DNA of 64,000 bases from an uncultured Ruminiclostridium sp. (lineage in GTDB: Bacteria; Bacillota; Clostridia; Oscillospirales; Ruminococcaceae), in assembly GCA_944386545.1 (NCBI GenBank), contig CALXBK010000001.1, positions 62,001 to 126,000 of the forward strand. Direction: 5' to 3'. A program made the position numbers and the translations under genes. Positions 8,215-16,831 of the stretch are shown here, piece by piece; position 1 is the first letter of the stretch, and the number at the start of each line of letters is the position of its first letter. The notes under the pieces are model-generated. The model was not told the DNA's origin. It saw only the letters and a program-made list of their open reading frames with translations, and did no database searches.

Positions 8215-8853
8215 ATGAATCCTAATTTGCTCAAGATTACAAGCATACCGATTAGCATCGAGGTAAATGTTACAAACGCCCAGCTGAAGGTACCCGACGG
8301 GAAAGAGCCTTTGAAAATGGATATAGACCGCACACCGGGCGGATATACCATGAAAAGCCGTCCCGCAAGGATAAACATCGACACCTATGCCGCCCGTTCC
8401 AGCATGGGCTACGGTGAGTACAACGCTACCGATTTCAACAAGAAGCAGGCAGAGCGCGGCTTTAAGATTTCCTACGAGGGTGTTGCGAGAATTGTAAGCG
8501 AGGGCGATCAGCTCGCAAGAGGCGTATCTCCCTCGGAGATAGCTTCTCAGAATATGCGTGCGGGAGCGTCGATAGAAACCATATCGGAGTTTATTCCCAA
8601 GGGCGGGGCGGATATTTCCTTTGATAAGGGAACGCTCACCTTAAATTACACGCCGACCGACATCAACATTGACTGGGAGAATGTAAACTCCTCCGTAGTC
8701 GAGTTTGTGCCGGGAAGCATTGAGTTTATAATCAAGGAAAGACCGAGAGTAGAAATAGAATATGTGGGAGATCCCATTTATGTTCCGCCGAGTGCGAAGC
8801 CCGGCTATGAGCCGCCCCCGCATATTCAGAAAATACTTGATGCAAAGGGCTGA
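8215..8853 (+). CDS. DUF6470 family protein (YviE-like)
   Basis: This 212-residue protein has no signal peptide or membrane segment and has a beta-rich C-terminal half. Its place between flgL and fliW is that of Bacillus subtilis yviE, and its start (LKITSIPISIEVNV...), with repeated MD and R-P segments, fits DUF6470 by recall. The function is unknown. Conserved synteny suggests a cytoplasmic accessory role in filament or junction assembly. It has its own GGGGAGG ribosome binding site. Confidence 0.75.
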   Translation: MNPNLLKITSIPISIEVNVTNAQLKVPDGKEPLKMDIDRTPGGYTMKSRPARINIDTYAARSSMGYGEYNATDFNKKQAERGFKISYEGVARIVSEGDQLARGVSPSEIASQNMRAGASIETISEFIPKGGADISFDKGTLTLNYTPTDINIDWENVNSSVVEFVPGSIEFIIKERPRVEIEYVGDPIYVPPSAKPGYEPPPHIQKILDAKG

Positions 8854-8905
8854 CAGACGCAGCTTAGCATTGGCCTGAGGCAAGGAAAGGAACGGTATTT
8901 TACCA

Positions 8906-9343
8906 ATGGAAATAATGAGCAGAGATTTCGGAAAGGTAAGCGTTGAAAGCGAGAACATTTTTACCTTTCCCTCCGGAATATTCGGCTTTGAGGAGTATAA
9001 GGAGTTTGCCCTGTTAAGTCCCTTGGGCGAGGGCGTGTATCCGATGTGGCTTCAGTCCACCGAGAGCGTAACGCCCTGCTTTATCGTGTTCGATCCTCAG
9101 CTTATAGACGGCGGATACGAGGTGAGCCTCAACAGCTCCGAAAAAAAACTGCTTAAAATAGACGATAATTCAAAGGTAAGGTGCTTATCCCTTGCGGTAG
9201 TCCCCGAGGATTACAAAAAGACCACCGTAAACATGAAAAGTCCTATTGTGATAAATGAGGACGAGAGAATTGCCGCACAGGTTATCCTGCCTCAGAATTA
9301 CGATATAAGGCTTCCGATATATGTCGAAAGAGGTGACGGGTAA
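8906..9343 (+). CDS. fliW: Flagellar assembly factor FliW
   Basis: This 145-residue protein carries the FliW hallmark [17 protein letters not shown] near residues 17-33. FliW binds flagellin and, when free, binds and inactivates CsrA, so flagellin translation is matched to export. The stop overlaps the csrA start (TAATG at 9341-9345), which suggests translational coupling. An alternative in-frame ATG at 8918 is possible. The chosen start keeps the full N-terminus. Confidence 0.96.
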   Translation: MEIMSRDFGKVSVESENIFTFPSGIFGFEEYKEFALLSPLGEGVYPMWLQSTESVTPCFIVFDPQLIDGGYEVSLNSSEKKLLKIDDNSKVRCLSLAVVPEDYKKTTVNMKSPIVINEDERIAAQVILPQNYDIRLPIYVERGDG

Positions 9344-9600
9344 TGCTTGTAGTAACTCGTAAGACCGATGAAAGCCTGACAATATCGGATAATATAGAAA
9401 TAACCGTCCTTGAAATTTCAAAGGACAGAGTAAAGATAGGAATATCTGCTCCCAAGGATATAAAGATTATCCGAAGCGAGCTGAGAGATACGCAGAACAT
9501 CAACCGTGAGTCCTCGCAGGCGTTGTCCAAGACGGCAATGGAGGCTCTGCTAAAGCTGAAAAAAGACGAAAGGATTGATTGCAATGGCAAGCACGAATAA
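9343..9600 (+). CDS. csrA: Carbon storage/translational regulator CsrA
   Basis: This 85-residue protein starts [14 protein letters not shown] and contains [19 protein letters not shown], the core of the CsrA beta-sheet dimer. It has the VHR-like segment in the variant form IIRSEL. CsrA binds GGA motifs in mRNA leaders (classically that of flagellin) and represses translation, with FliW as antagonist. It overlaps fliW by one base and fliD by 17 bases. The C-terminal helix is somewhat longer than in enteric CsrA, as is common in Firmicutes. Confidence 0.97.
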   Translation: MLVVTRKTDESLTISDNIEITVLEISKDRVKIGISAPKDIKIIRSELRDTQNINRESSQALSKTAMEALLKLKKDERIDCNGKHE

Positions 9601-12184
9601 TGTTATACGCTTCAGCGGCATGAACTCCGGACTTGATACGGAAGCGCTTGTTGAAGCGATGACCGCAAGCACAAAGCTCAAGATAACAAAGCAGGAAAGA
9701 AAGTCCATTACCTTGAAGTGGAAGCAGGAGGCTTACCGGGATATTATCACTAAGCTCACCGATTTTCAGAACAAGTATCTGGACATACTCAATTCCAAGA
9801 CGAATTTAAAAAGCAAAGCGACCTTTGACAAGTACAGCGCAACCGTTTCCACCATGATAAACGGCGTGCTTACCGAGGGCTCTCCTGCGGGAGTCAGCGT
9901 TAAGTCAAATGCAAACGCAGTGCCCGGCACATACGATGTAAAGGTGCTTCAGACTGCAACACAAGCTACATATCAGGGCAGTGCGATGGACGCAAGCGCA
10001 CTTGATTTAGGACTGTATACCGACGCGTCGCAGACCTATTCTTTCAGCATAAAGGTAGGGGATAAGTCCGATGTCATCACCTTTAACGGCGGCAGTGCAG
10101 ACGCTGTCCGCAGTCAGATAAACGATCAGCTGAAGGATACCTTCGGCGAATCCAACACAGCAGGACAGGGACTTGTCTATATAAATGAAGCAGGCAAGCT
10201 GGTATCTACCGACCGCAGCGCTATGTCCGTAAGCGGCGTATCGAATATGTACGGCGACTTTACGTTCAACATGAGCAACGCCGAGGCGGGAACAAATAAA
10301 TTTACCGTAACGGTAGGCGGCGAGAATTACGCCCTCTCCTTTGAAAGCTATTCGGCAGAATATTTTAATCAGACCGATGAAACAACGCTCGGAGCGCAGG
10401 CAAGAGAGAAATACTCCGACCTTTACTTCGACATAAAGGCAGAAGAAGCCTATAACGAGGCAAAGGCAAACGGCACTCTTGATTCCGACGCTTTAAAACA
10501 GCAGGCTTATGAGGCGGCAAAGCAGGCGGATTACGACAATGCATACGAAACCGCGCTCACCAATGCAAAGACTGCTTATGAAAATCAGCTCCAGACGGAT
10601 TATGACAAGGGTATCGAGGACGGCACAATCGCTCCCGGAACAAGCTTTGAGGACTGGAAGGCTACCCAGCCGCAGTTTGACGAAACCGCTTTCAAGGCTG
10701 AGTTTGACGCTGATTATGCCGCTGATTTTGACGAGGCGGCGTTTGAAGAGAGCTTTAATAACAGCTATGACGAGCTTGAAGCCTATAAGGCTACCCTGAA
10801 CAGGGACGATTATGCCCTTTCTAACGAGGATTTGGCGGTGTTTGCCAATAAGTACGAGCTTGAAAAGGCGGTAGATTCCGTAAAGCTGTCCGACGGCACG
10901 AAGCTGAGCATTGACGAAAACGGCGTGCTTACCGCAGAGAACGGAGATAAGCTTGTAGTTGCGGCTGATCCCGCAAGTGCGAATACCTTCGGCGCGTCCG
11001 TTGCAAAGACCTCCACCGCGCAGGTTACAACCGCTACCACGCTCCGTGAGCTTGGCGTTGAGGACAGCGCTACCTTTACGATAAACGGAACAAGGTTCAC
11101 CTTTACCTCCGACTATACAATCAGCAGGATGATGAGCGAAATAAACGCAAGCACGGCGGCTGCTGCAAATATGCGCTTCAGTACGCTTACGAACAGCTTT
11201 TCGCTTAGCTCCGCAGGCTACGGCACGGCGGCTTCCATTGAGTTCTCTGCGGATGCGGGGAGCGAGGGCGCAGAGCTTCTTGACACGCTCGGACTTACCT
11301 CCGGCACATTCACAAGCGGCAAGAACCTCCAGCTTGAGGTGAACGGACACTATGTTGAAACCTCCTCTAATTCCTTTACCGCAGACGGTACTACAATGAC
11401 CTTTACCCCGGCTGCTCAGGGTGCAGAGTTCTCCTATGAAGTAAAGAAGGATAACACCGACGCGATTGAAGCAATCAAGTCCTTTGTTGAGGATTACAAC
11501 AAGATTGTAGAGGAAGTATACAAAGAGCTTGACATGAAGCCCGACTCCGATTATTATGCGCTTACGGACGATGACATAGAGGATATGGATTTGTCCGAAA
11601 AACAGCAGGAAAAGTGGGAGGAAAAGGCAAAACAGGGACTTCTCTACAATGACAGCGCAGTAAGCAGCGTTATGCAGAAGATGCGCTCCGTGCTTTATTC
11701 CACCGTAAAAACGGCGGACGGCGAAACCTTTAGCCTGTTCAGCATGGGCATCACGACCAGCGACGACTGGGGCGACCACGGTAAGCTGGAGATTGACGAG
11801 GACGCACTTGAAAAGGCGTTTGAACAGCACTCCTCGCAGATAGCGGAGCTGTTTGCAGGCACAACGATAGATGATGAGGGCAACACCGTAAAGACCGGTA
11901 TCATGCACCAGCTTGACGAGGTGCTGACGGGTGCGGTAAAGACCACCGGAGCAAGAGAGGACAAGGGAACCCTCGTACAGATTGCAGGTACAAGTTCGGG
12001 TACATCGGCTACGGATAACTCCATCTTTGACCAGCTCAAGAGCATATCAAACCTTATATCCTCTCTTGAAGAAAGATATGAGCAGCAGCAGGACAGATAC
12101 TGGAGCAGGTTTGCAAATCTTGAAACGATGATGGGCGATCTCAACAGCCAGACGAGCTACATTCAGCAGCTTTTACAGTTCTAA
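9584..12184 (+). CDS. fliD: Flagellar filament cap protein FliD, with large insertion
   Basis: This protein of about 866 residues caps the filament and folds flagellin subunits. The ATG at 9584, preceded by AAAGGA, is preferred over TTG 9575. The N-terminal domain ([17 protein letters not shown]) and C-terminal D0 region ([19 protein letters not shown]...) are typical. Roughly residues 270-430 are an atypical segment rich in Tyr, Ala, Asp and Glu, with quasi-repeats such as [25 protein letters not shown] and [10 protein letters not shown], and a strong helical tendency. The protein is much longer than the 450-500 residues of simple FliD proteins. Large, variable cap domains occur in other Clostridia. 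Confidence 0.95.
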   Translation: MASTNNVIRFSGMNSGLDTEALVEAMTASTKLKITKQERKSITLKWKQEAYRDIITKLTDFQNKYLDILNSKTNLKSKATFDKYSATVSTMINGVLTEGSPAGVSVKSNANAVPGTYDVKVLQTATQATYQGSAMDASALDLGLYTDASQTYSFSIKVGDKSDVITFNGGSADAVRSQINDQLKDTFGESNTAGQGLVYINEAGKLVSTDRSAMSVSGVSNMYGDFTFNMSNAEAGTNKFTVTVGGENYALSFESYSAEYFNQTDETTLGAQAREKYSDLYFDIKAEEAYNEAKANGTLDSDALKQQAYEAAKQADYDNAYETALTNAKTAYENQLQTDYDKGIEDGTIAPGTSFEDWKATQPQFDETAFKAEFDADYAADFDEAAFEESFNNSYDELEAYKATLNRDDYALSNEDLAVFANKYELEKAVDSVKLSDGTKLSIDENGVLTAENGDKLVVAADPASANTFGASVAKTSTAQVTTATTLRELGVEDSATFTINGTRFTFTSDYTISRMMSEINASTAAAANMRFSTLTNSFSLSSAGYGTAASIEFSADAGSEGAELLDTLGLTSGTFTSGKNLQLEVNGHYVETSSNSFTADGTTMTFTPAAQGAEFSYEVKKDNTDAIEAIKSFVEDYNKIVEEVYKELDMKPDSDYYALTDDDIEDMDLSEKQQEKWEEKAKQGLLYNDSAVSSVMQKMRSVLYSTVKTADGETFSLFSMGITTSDDWGDHGKLEIDEDALEKAFEQHSSQIAELFAGTTIDDEGNTVKTGIMHQLDEVLTGAVKTTGAREDKGTLVQIAGTSSGTSATDNSIFDQLKSISNLISSLEERYEQQQDRYWSRFANLETMMGDLNSQTSYIQQLLQF

Positions 12185-12199
12185 CCGAGAGGTAATAAC

Positions 12200-12610
12200 A
12201 TGACTAACGCATTTTCGGCATACAAAAAGCAGTCGGTAACAACTCTCACTCCGGGTGATGTTGTGGTAAGACTGTATCAGGAAGCGGAAAGACAGCTCAA
12301 CAGAGCGTCCTACTATATACCGCTTAAGGACTACGCACAGGTGAACAAGGCGCTGACAAAGGCGCAGGATGTTGTAAACGCTTTGCGTGCGTCGCTTGAT
12401 ATGAGCATACCGATTTCAAAAAATCTCGACTCGCTTTATGAGTATTTCAACCGTGAGATTATTGCGGCAAACCTTAAAAAGGACAAGGAAAAGGTTGACG
12501 CATTGCTTCCCATGATAGCCGAGCTCAGAGAGGCGTTTGCAGAAATTAATACAATGAGCCGTGAGCAGATGATTGAGCAGGAAAAGGCGGCGCTTGCGGC
12601 GGCAGAGTAA
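12200..12610 (+). CDS. fliS: Flagellar export chaperone FliS
   Basis: This 136-residue helical protein starts with NAFSAYKKQSV and continues with LTPGDVVVRLYQEAERQLNRA, the conserved FliS N-terminal half (family pattern ...YQ...V.TASP..L...LY). It binds the C-terminus of flagellin and prevents early polymerisation. It lies 16 bases after fliD, the standard order. No flagellin gene lies in the window. Confidence 0.94.
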   Translation: MTNAFSAYKKQSVTTLTPGDVVVRLYQEAERQLNRASYYIPLKDYAQVNKALTKAQDVVNALRASLDMSIPISKNLDSLYEYFNREIIAANLKKDKEKVDALLPMIAELREAFAEINTMSREQMIEQEKAALAAAE

Positions 12611-12627
12611 GAAAAGGAGCCTCACAG

Positions 12628-13107
12628 ATGAAAAAGGCAGATGCACAGGCATTGCTCCGGCTCATGGATGAGCTGACAGAGCTGATGTCGCAGTACAACA
12701 GCCACACCGACAGTATGATGACCTCCGACTTAAGCGTGATACAGCAGACCTTGCTCACAAGAAATGAGCTTATGGAGCAGATGAAGCGGGTGAAGCAGGA
12801 AATACTGGAGCTTGCCAATTCTCAGCAGGCTTCCGAGCGAGAGCTTATAAAGGCGATACTCAATAACAGGGAGATAGCGCAGGAGCTTCCCTATGAGCTA
12901 AGACAGCTCCAGGCAAAAATGCGCCGTCTGCACGACATCAAGACCGAGGTTGAGCAGAAGGATAAAAAGGTGACTGCTATTGTCTGTCAGAGCTACGAGG
13001 ACGTCAAAACCGAGCTTGAGGCGCTTAAGGTCGATAAGAAGAAAATCGACTATTACAGCAGTGTAAAGCTTGTCGGTAAGGGAAGGCAGTTCAACACAAA
13101 TTCGTAA
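12628..13107 (+). CDS. Coiled-coil flagellar protein, possibly FliT
   Basis: This 159-residue protein is almost entirely charged and predicted to be helical, with Leu and Met heptads, and has no signal or membrane segment. I do not recognise it by motif. As the last gene of the operon, 18 bases after fliS, it is placed where FliT (the FliD chaperone) or a second FlgN-like chaperone is normally found. The ribosome binding site is AAAAGGAG. A strong terminator follows at 13155-13200. Confidence 0.6.
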   Translation: MKKADAQALLRLMDELTELMSQYNSHTDSMMTSDLSVIQQTLLTRNELMEQMKRVKQEILELANSQQASERELIKAILNNREIAQELPYELRQLQAKMRRLHDIKTEVEQKDKKVTAIVCQSYEDVKTELEALKVDKKKIDYYSSVKLVGKGRQFNTNS

Positions 13108-13154
13108 ATCCTGATTGTAAATCATGGAATAGGCTGTCGAAGTGCAGCAAAGAG

Positions 13155-13200
13155 CAATAAACCGAGCAGACAACGACCGACTGCTCGGTTTATTGATTTT
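13155..13200 (+). terminator. Intrinsic terminator of the flagellar operon
   Basis: A perfect 15-bp stem (arms 13155-13169 and 13181-13195, CAATAAACCGAGCAG/CTGCTCGGTTTATTG) with an 11-base loop is followed by ATTTT. Confidence 0.92.
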
Positions 13201-13249
13201 AAGGCAGATTTTTGTAAACTAAAAAATTTTAAAAAGTAATAAATTATTG

Positions 13250-13278
13250 TTGCATTTTAAACTAAAAAATGATATACT
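13250..13278 (+). promoter_or_regulatory. Sigma-A promoter for the phosphohexomutase gene
   Basis: TTGCAT (13250-13255), a 17-base spacer and TATACT (13273-13278) lie in AT-rich DNA 47 bases before the start at 13325. This supports the 13325 start over the TTG at 13247, which would lie upstream of the transcript. Confidence 0.85.
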
Positions 13279-13324
13279 GAAAAAGAACGCAAGGTGCGAA
13301 AAATACACGAAAGGACAACCAGCT

Positions 13325-15043
13325 ATGGAAAAGACAACTACACTTTATGAGCAGTGGCTTGAAAAAGCAGTATGCGATCCCGATTTAAAGGCGGAGCTTG
13401 AAGCGGTAAGCGGCAAGCAGGAGGAGATTTCCGACCGTTTTTACCGTGACCTTGAATTTGGCACGGGGGGACTTAGAGGCGTAATCGGCGCAGGAACAAA
13501 CAGAATGAACGTATACACGGTAGGCAAGGCTACACAGGGACTTGCAAACTACCTTAAAAAAAGCGGCAAAAGCAATTTAAGCGTTGCCGTTGCTTATGAC
13601 AGCAGAATAAAGTCCGACGTATTCGCAAAGCATGCGGCGTCGATATTTGCGGCAAACGGAATTACGGCAAACATCTACACGGAGCTTATGCCCACTCCCA
13701 TGCTCTCCTTTGCGGTAAGAGCGCTCGGCTGTGACGCAGGTATCATCGTTACCGCAAGCCATAACCCCGCAAAGTACAACGGCTACAAGGTATACGGCTC
13801 TGACGGCTGTCAGGTAACGCTTGAAGCGGCAGAGGCTATACTCAGCGAGATTGACAAGCTCGACATATTCGCAGACGTAAAGACCTCCGACTTTGAGCAG
13901 GCTGTAAAGGACGGCAACATCAAGTACATTCCCGACTCCGTAATTGATGACTATATCGCAAATGTAAAACAGCAGTCCATCAACCCTGAGCTTTGTGCAA
14001 AAAGCGGACTTAAGGTTGTATACACTCCTCTCAACGGCGCAGGCAACAAGCCCGTAAGAAGAATTTTAAAGGAAATCGGCATTACCGATGTTACTGTTGT
14101 CAAGGAGCAGGAGCTTCCCGACGGAAACTTCACCACCTGCCCCTACCCCAATCCCGAAATCAAAGAGGCTCTGCACCTCGGTCTTGAGCTTTGCAAGAGC
14201 GTAAAGCCCGACCTTCTGCTCGCAACCGATCCTGACAGCGACAGAGTGGGTATCGCAGTTCCCGACGGCGACGATTATGTGCTGTTTACGGGCAACGAGG
14301 TAGGCGCAATGCTCCTTGAATATATCTGTAAGCAGAGAATTGAAAAGGGCACAATGCCCAAGAACCCCGTAGCGGTAAAGACAATAGTTACCACCGAGAT
14401 AGTAAAGGCAATTGCAAGGAAGTACGGCGTTGAGCTCAGAGAAGTGCTTACAGGCTTCAAGTTCATCGGCGAGCAGATAGGCTTCCTTGAGGAAAAGGGA
14501 GAGCAGGACAGATATATTTTCGGCTTTGAGGAGAGCTACGGCTATCTCGCAGGCTCTTATGTAAGAGATAAGGACGCCGTTGTAGCTTCCATGCTTATCT
14601 GTGAAATGGCGGCATTCTACCGTTCGCAGGGCATTACTCTCGTTAAGGCAAGAGAGGCTATGTATAAGGAGTACGGCTTCTACTGCAACAAGCTCGAAAC
14701 CTTCCAGTTCGAGGGTGAAAGCGGCATGAAGAAGATGGAAGCTATCATGGATAAGCTGAGAAACGAAGCTCCCGCAGAAATTGCAGGCGTTAAGGTAATA
14801 GCAAAGGCTGACTATGAGCTGAGCGTAAAGACCGACCTTGTTTCGGGTACTACCGAGGAAATCACACTTCCTAAGTCAAATGTAATCATCCTTTACCTTG
14901 AAGGCAACGCAAGCGTTGTTGTAAGACCTTCCGGTACAGAGCCGAAGATTAAGTTCTACTACACCACCGTCGGCGCAGATATGGACGAAGCGGCGGCAAA
15001 GCAGGCAGAGCTTTCGGCAGAATTTACAAAAATTACAGGCTGA
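13325..15043 (+). CDS. pgcA: Phosphoglucomutase/phosphomannomutase
   Basis: This 572-residue alpha-D-phosphohexomutase interconverts glucose-1-phosphate and glucose-6-phosphate (and possibly mannose phosphates). ATG 13325 has a GAAAGGA ribosome binding site and follows the promoter. Visible motifs are FGTGGLRG near the N-terminus, the phosphoserine loop GIIVTASHNPAKYNGYKVY, the Mg-binding DPDSDRVGIAV, the sugar-binding GFEESYGY and the C-terminal phosphate loop RPSGTEPKIKFY. The closest named group is the Bacillus PgcA/YhxB type. It is apparently monocistronic. Confidence 0.95.
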   Translation: MEKTTTLYEQWLEKAVCDPDLKAELEAVSGKQEEISDRFYRDLEFGTGGLRGVIGAGTNRMNVYTVGKATQGLANYLKKSGKSNLSVAVAYDSRIKSDVFAKHAASIFAANGITANIYTELMPTPMLSFAVRALGCDAGIIVTASHNPAKYNGYKVYGSDGCQVTLEAAEAILSEIDKLDIFADVKTSDFEQAVKDGNIKYIPDSVIDDYIANVKQQSINPELCAKSGLKVVYTPLNGAGNKPVRRILKEIGITDVTVVKEQELPDGNFTTCPYPNPEIKEALHLGLELCKSVKPDLLLATDPDSDRVGIAVPDGDDYVLFTGNEVGAMLLEYICKQRIEKGTMPKNPVAVKTIVTTEIVKAIARKYGVELREVLTGFKFIGEQIGFLEEKGEQDRYIFGFEESYGYLAGSYVRDKDAVVASMLICEMAAFYRSQGITLVKAREAMYKEYGFYCNKLETFQFEGESGMKKMEAIMDKLRNEAPAEIAGVKVIAKADYELSVKTDLVSGTTEEITLPKSNVIILYLEGNASVVVRPSGTEPKIKFYYTTVGADMDEAAAKQAELSAEFTKITG

Positions 15044-15097
15044 TAAGGCTTGTTGTTACGCTATTAGCACAACAATTAAAAACCTTTAAAAAAACGC

Positions 15098-15126
15098 TTG
15101 CATTATCTTTATAATTGTGATATAAT
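15098..15126 (+). promoter_or_regulatory. Sigma-A promoter for rpmE
   Basis: TTGCAT (15098-15103), a 17-base spacer and a perfect TATAAT (15121-15126) lie about 305 bases upstream of the rpmE start, so the transcript carries a long leader. Confidence 0.88.
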
Positions 15127-15431
15127 GTTTACCTGAGCCTGATTATGTCCTGATTTGGGCGTAACGGCGGGGTGTGCGGTAGTTTTACCGTTCGCATAAT
15201 TATGAAATCATAGCGAAAGCTGTAATTTAAACGGGCGGCGTGTTTTGTCAAAAAGGCGGTCAGTGGCTGTGAAAACAGTCGGCGGTGCTGTCGCAAGGTC
15301 GGTCGGCGGCTGTGAAAACGGTCGTCGGTGCTGTCGGAAAGGCGGCAGGGCTGTTGCAAAGGCGGCAAGGCTGTCGGAAATAGCGGCAAACGCTGTCGGA
15401 GGATTTACAATTACGGTCAGGAGGTGACAGC
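15127..15431 (+). promoter_or_regulatory. Long structured leader of rpmE
   Basis: About 300 transcribed but apparently untranslated bases separate the promoter from rpmE. The first half has a possible GCGGT...ACCGT hairpin near 15175-15195. The second half is a G-rich array of degenerate repeats of about 43 bases (15255-15402). Ribosomal protein L31 mRNAs often carry autoregulatory leaders in Firmicutes. That this is one is an inference, since I cannot match it to a defined leader structure. Confidence 0.5.
15255..15402. repeat. Degenerate 41-43-bp tandem repeats in the rpmE leader
   Basis: GGCTGTGAAAAC occurs at 15265 and 15308 (period 43). More diverged units beginning GGCTGTTGCAAAGGC and GGCTGTCGGAAA follow from 15348 to 15402. 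The strand is strikingly purine/G-rich. Open frames across it are an effect of composition and have no ribosome binding site. Confidence 0.75.
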
Positions 15432-15635
15432 ATGAAAGAGGGTATCCATCCCAACTACCAGGCAACCACTATCAAGTGTGCTTGCGGCGAGGTTATCGAA
15501 ACAAAGTCAACTAAGCAGGATATAAAGGTAGAAATCTGCTCAAAGTGCCATCCTTTCTTTACAGGTAAGCAGAAGCTGGTTGATACAGGCGGACGAGTTG
15601 ACAAGTTCAAGAAGAAGTACAATCTCGGCAAGTAA
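15432..15635 (+). CDS. rpmE: 50S ribosomal protein L31
   Basis: This 67-residue zinc-binding (C+) type L31 starts [21 protein letters not shown], with Cys at 16 and 18 and a second Cys pair in [14 protein letters not shown]. It ends with the conserved [10 protein letters not shown] tail. It sits in the central protuberance of the large subunit and bridges to the small subunit. The ribosome binding site is AGGAGG. A terminator follows at 15663-15697. Confidence 0.98.
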   Translation: MKEGIHPNYQATTIKCACGEVIETKSTKQDIKVEICSKCHPFFTGKQKLVDTGGRVDKFKKKYNLGK

Positions 15636-15662
15636 TTTTACAACCGCACAAAAAGTTAAAAC

Positions 15663-15697
15663 AACCGTCGCAGTATTAATTGCGGCGGTTTTGTTTA
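15663..15697 (+). terminator. Intrinsic terminator after rpmE
   Basis: The stem AACCGTCGCA/TGCGGCGGTT (one G-U wobble) with an 8-base loop is followed by TTGTTTATTT. Confidence 0.85.
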
Positions 15698-15777
15698 TTT
15701 AATGTTAATAATAAGCGCATATAATATTTTACACGGTTTCAGTATGTTTGAAAATCTGTCGAAACGGAGGTCGGTAT

Positions 15778-16452
15778 ATGTTTGTTATAATGGTAGCCGA
15801 GGACGATCCCAACACAAGAAAGCTGATGTGCACCGTTCTTTCCCAGAACGGGTATGAGCCTGTTCCCGCAACGGACGGAGAGGATGCGCTCGAAATAATG
15901 GACAGACAGCACGTTGACCTTATACTGCTTGATGTGATGATGCCGAAAATGGACGGCTATGAGTTTGTTAAAACACTGCGTGAGGGCGGCTGTAACATAC
16001 CCGTGCTTATGGTTACGGCAAGGGAAACCTCTGCGGATAAGATCGCGGGCTTTAAGGCGGGTACGGACGACTATATGGTAAAGCCCGTCGATGAAGAGGA
16101 AATGCTGCTGAGAATTTCCGCCCTGTTAAGACGAAGCCGCATAGCAAACGAGCATAAGCTAACCGCGGGGGATACCGTGCTTGACTATGACGCGCTTACG
16201 GTGACCTGCGGAAATGAAGCCTATGAGCTGCCCAACAAGGAATTTATGCTGCTGTTCAAGCTGCTGTCCTATCAGAATAAGATTTTCACAAGGCGACAGC
16301 TTATGGACGAGCTTTGGGATATGGAGTCGGAAACCGACGAAAGAACGATAGACGTGCATATAAACAGATTAAGAGAGCGTTTCAGGGATAATAAGGATTT
16401 TGAGATAGTCACCGTGAGAGGACTTGGCTATAAGGCGGTAATTAAAAAGTAA
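15778..16452 (+). CDS. Two-component response regulator, OmpR family
   Basis: This 224-residue protein has an N-terminal receiver domain, with acidic pocket EDD (8-10), phosphoacceptor D52 in LLDVMMPKMDG and Lys in VKPVDEEE (about 102). A C-terminal winged-helix DNA-binding domain follows (NKEFMLLFKLLSYQ...TVRGLGYKAV). The ATG at 15778 follows GGAGG (15766-15770), so an upstream TTG is rejected. It pairs with the histidine kinase at 16832, from which it is separated by 380 bases of tandem repeats. The fused ABC exporter downstream is the likely target. Confidence 0.95.
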   Translation: MFVIMVAEDDPNTRKLMCTVLSQNGYEPVPATDGEDALEIMDRQHVDLILLDVMMPKMDGYEFVKTLREGGCNIPVLMVTARETSADKIAGFKAGTDDYMVKPVDEEEMLLRISALLRRSRIANEHKLTAGDTVLDYDALTVTCGNEAYELPNKEFMLLFKLLSYQNKIFTRRQLMDELWDMESETDERTIDVHINRLRERFRDNKDFEIVTVRGLGYKAVIKK

Positions 16453-16466
16453 GCCTGTGCGAATAT

Positions 16467-16830
16467 GAAATGTCAGCGGCGACTTTGCCGTTATTAATAT
16501 GCGAATAACGTTCAGCGGCGTATGCCGCCGAGGGCGCTGCCAAACTATCAGTAAAAAGAAACGATGCTGCGCCCGAGAAATGTCAGCGGCGACTTGCCGT
16601 TATTAATATGCGAATAACGTTCAGCGGCGTATGCCGCCGAGGGCGCTGCCAAACTATCAGTAAAAAGAAACGATGCTGCGCCCGAGAAATGTCAGCGGCG
16701 ACTTGCCGTTATTAATATGCGAATAACGTTCAGCGGCGTATGCCGCCGAGGGCGCTGCCAAACAATCAGTAAAAACAAACGATGTTGCGCCCGAGAAATG
16801 TCAGCGGCGACCCGCCGCCGAAGGGGTAGG
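16467..16830. repeat. 109-bp tandem repeats between response regulator and kinase
   Basis: The unit start GAAATGTCAGCGGCGAC recurs at 16467, 16577, 16686 and 16795. This gives three full units (period 110, 109, 109, the first with one extra T) and a truncated fourth that runs into the kinase ribosome binding site. The units are nearly identical; the third differs at a few positions. Each unit contains two hairpins, CGTTATT/AATAACG and CGGC/GCCG, so the RNA would be highly structured. The period is not a multiple of three and I see no gene in this interval. Confidence 0.95.
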
Positions 16831-16831
16831 A

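Noticed and set aside
10493-11908. Open frame of 471 codons on the minus strand inside fliD
   Set aside because: It lies wholly antisense to a clear FliD reading frame, has no ribosome binding site, and its Cys/Arg/Tyr/Gly-rich product is what the opposite strand of this codon usage gives. A long antisense frame is a composition effect here.
13247-13324. N-terminal extension of the phosphohexomutase
   Set aside because: The start would lie at the -35 box of the promoter, and the ATG at 13325 has the ribosome binding site and the conserved N-terminus.
15208-15465. Small proteins encoded in the rpmE leader, either strand
   Set aside because: Several frames are open only because of the G-rich repeats. 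None has a ribosome binding site or plausible protein composition.
16467-16830. CRISPR array
   Set aside because: The repeats are contiguous 109-bp units without unique spacers, and no cas gene is present.
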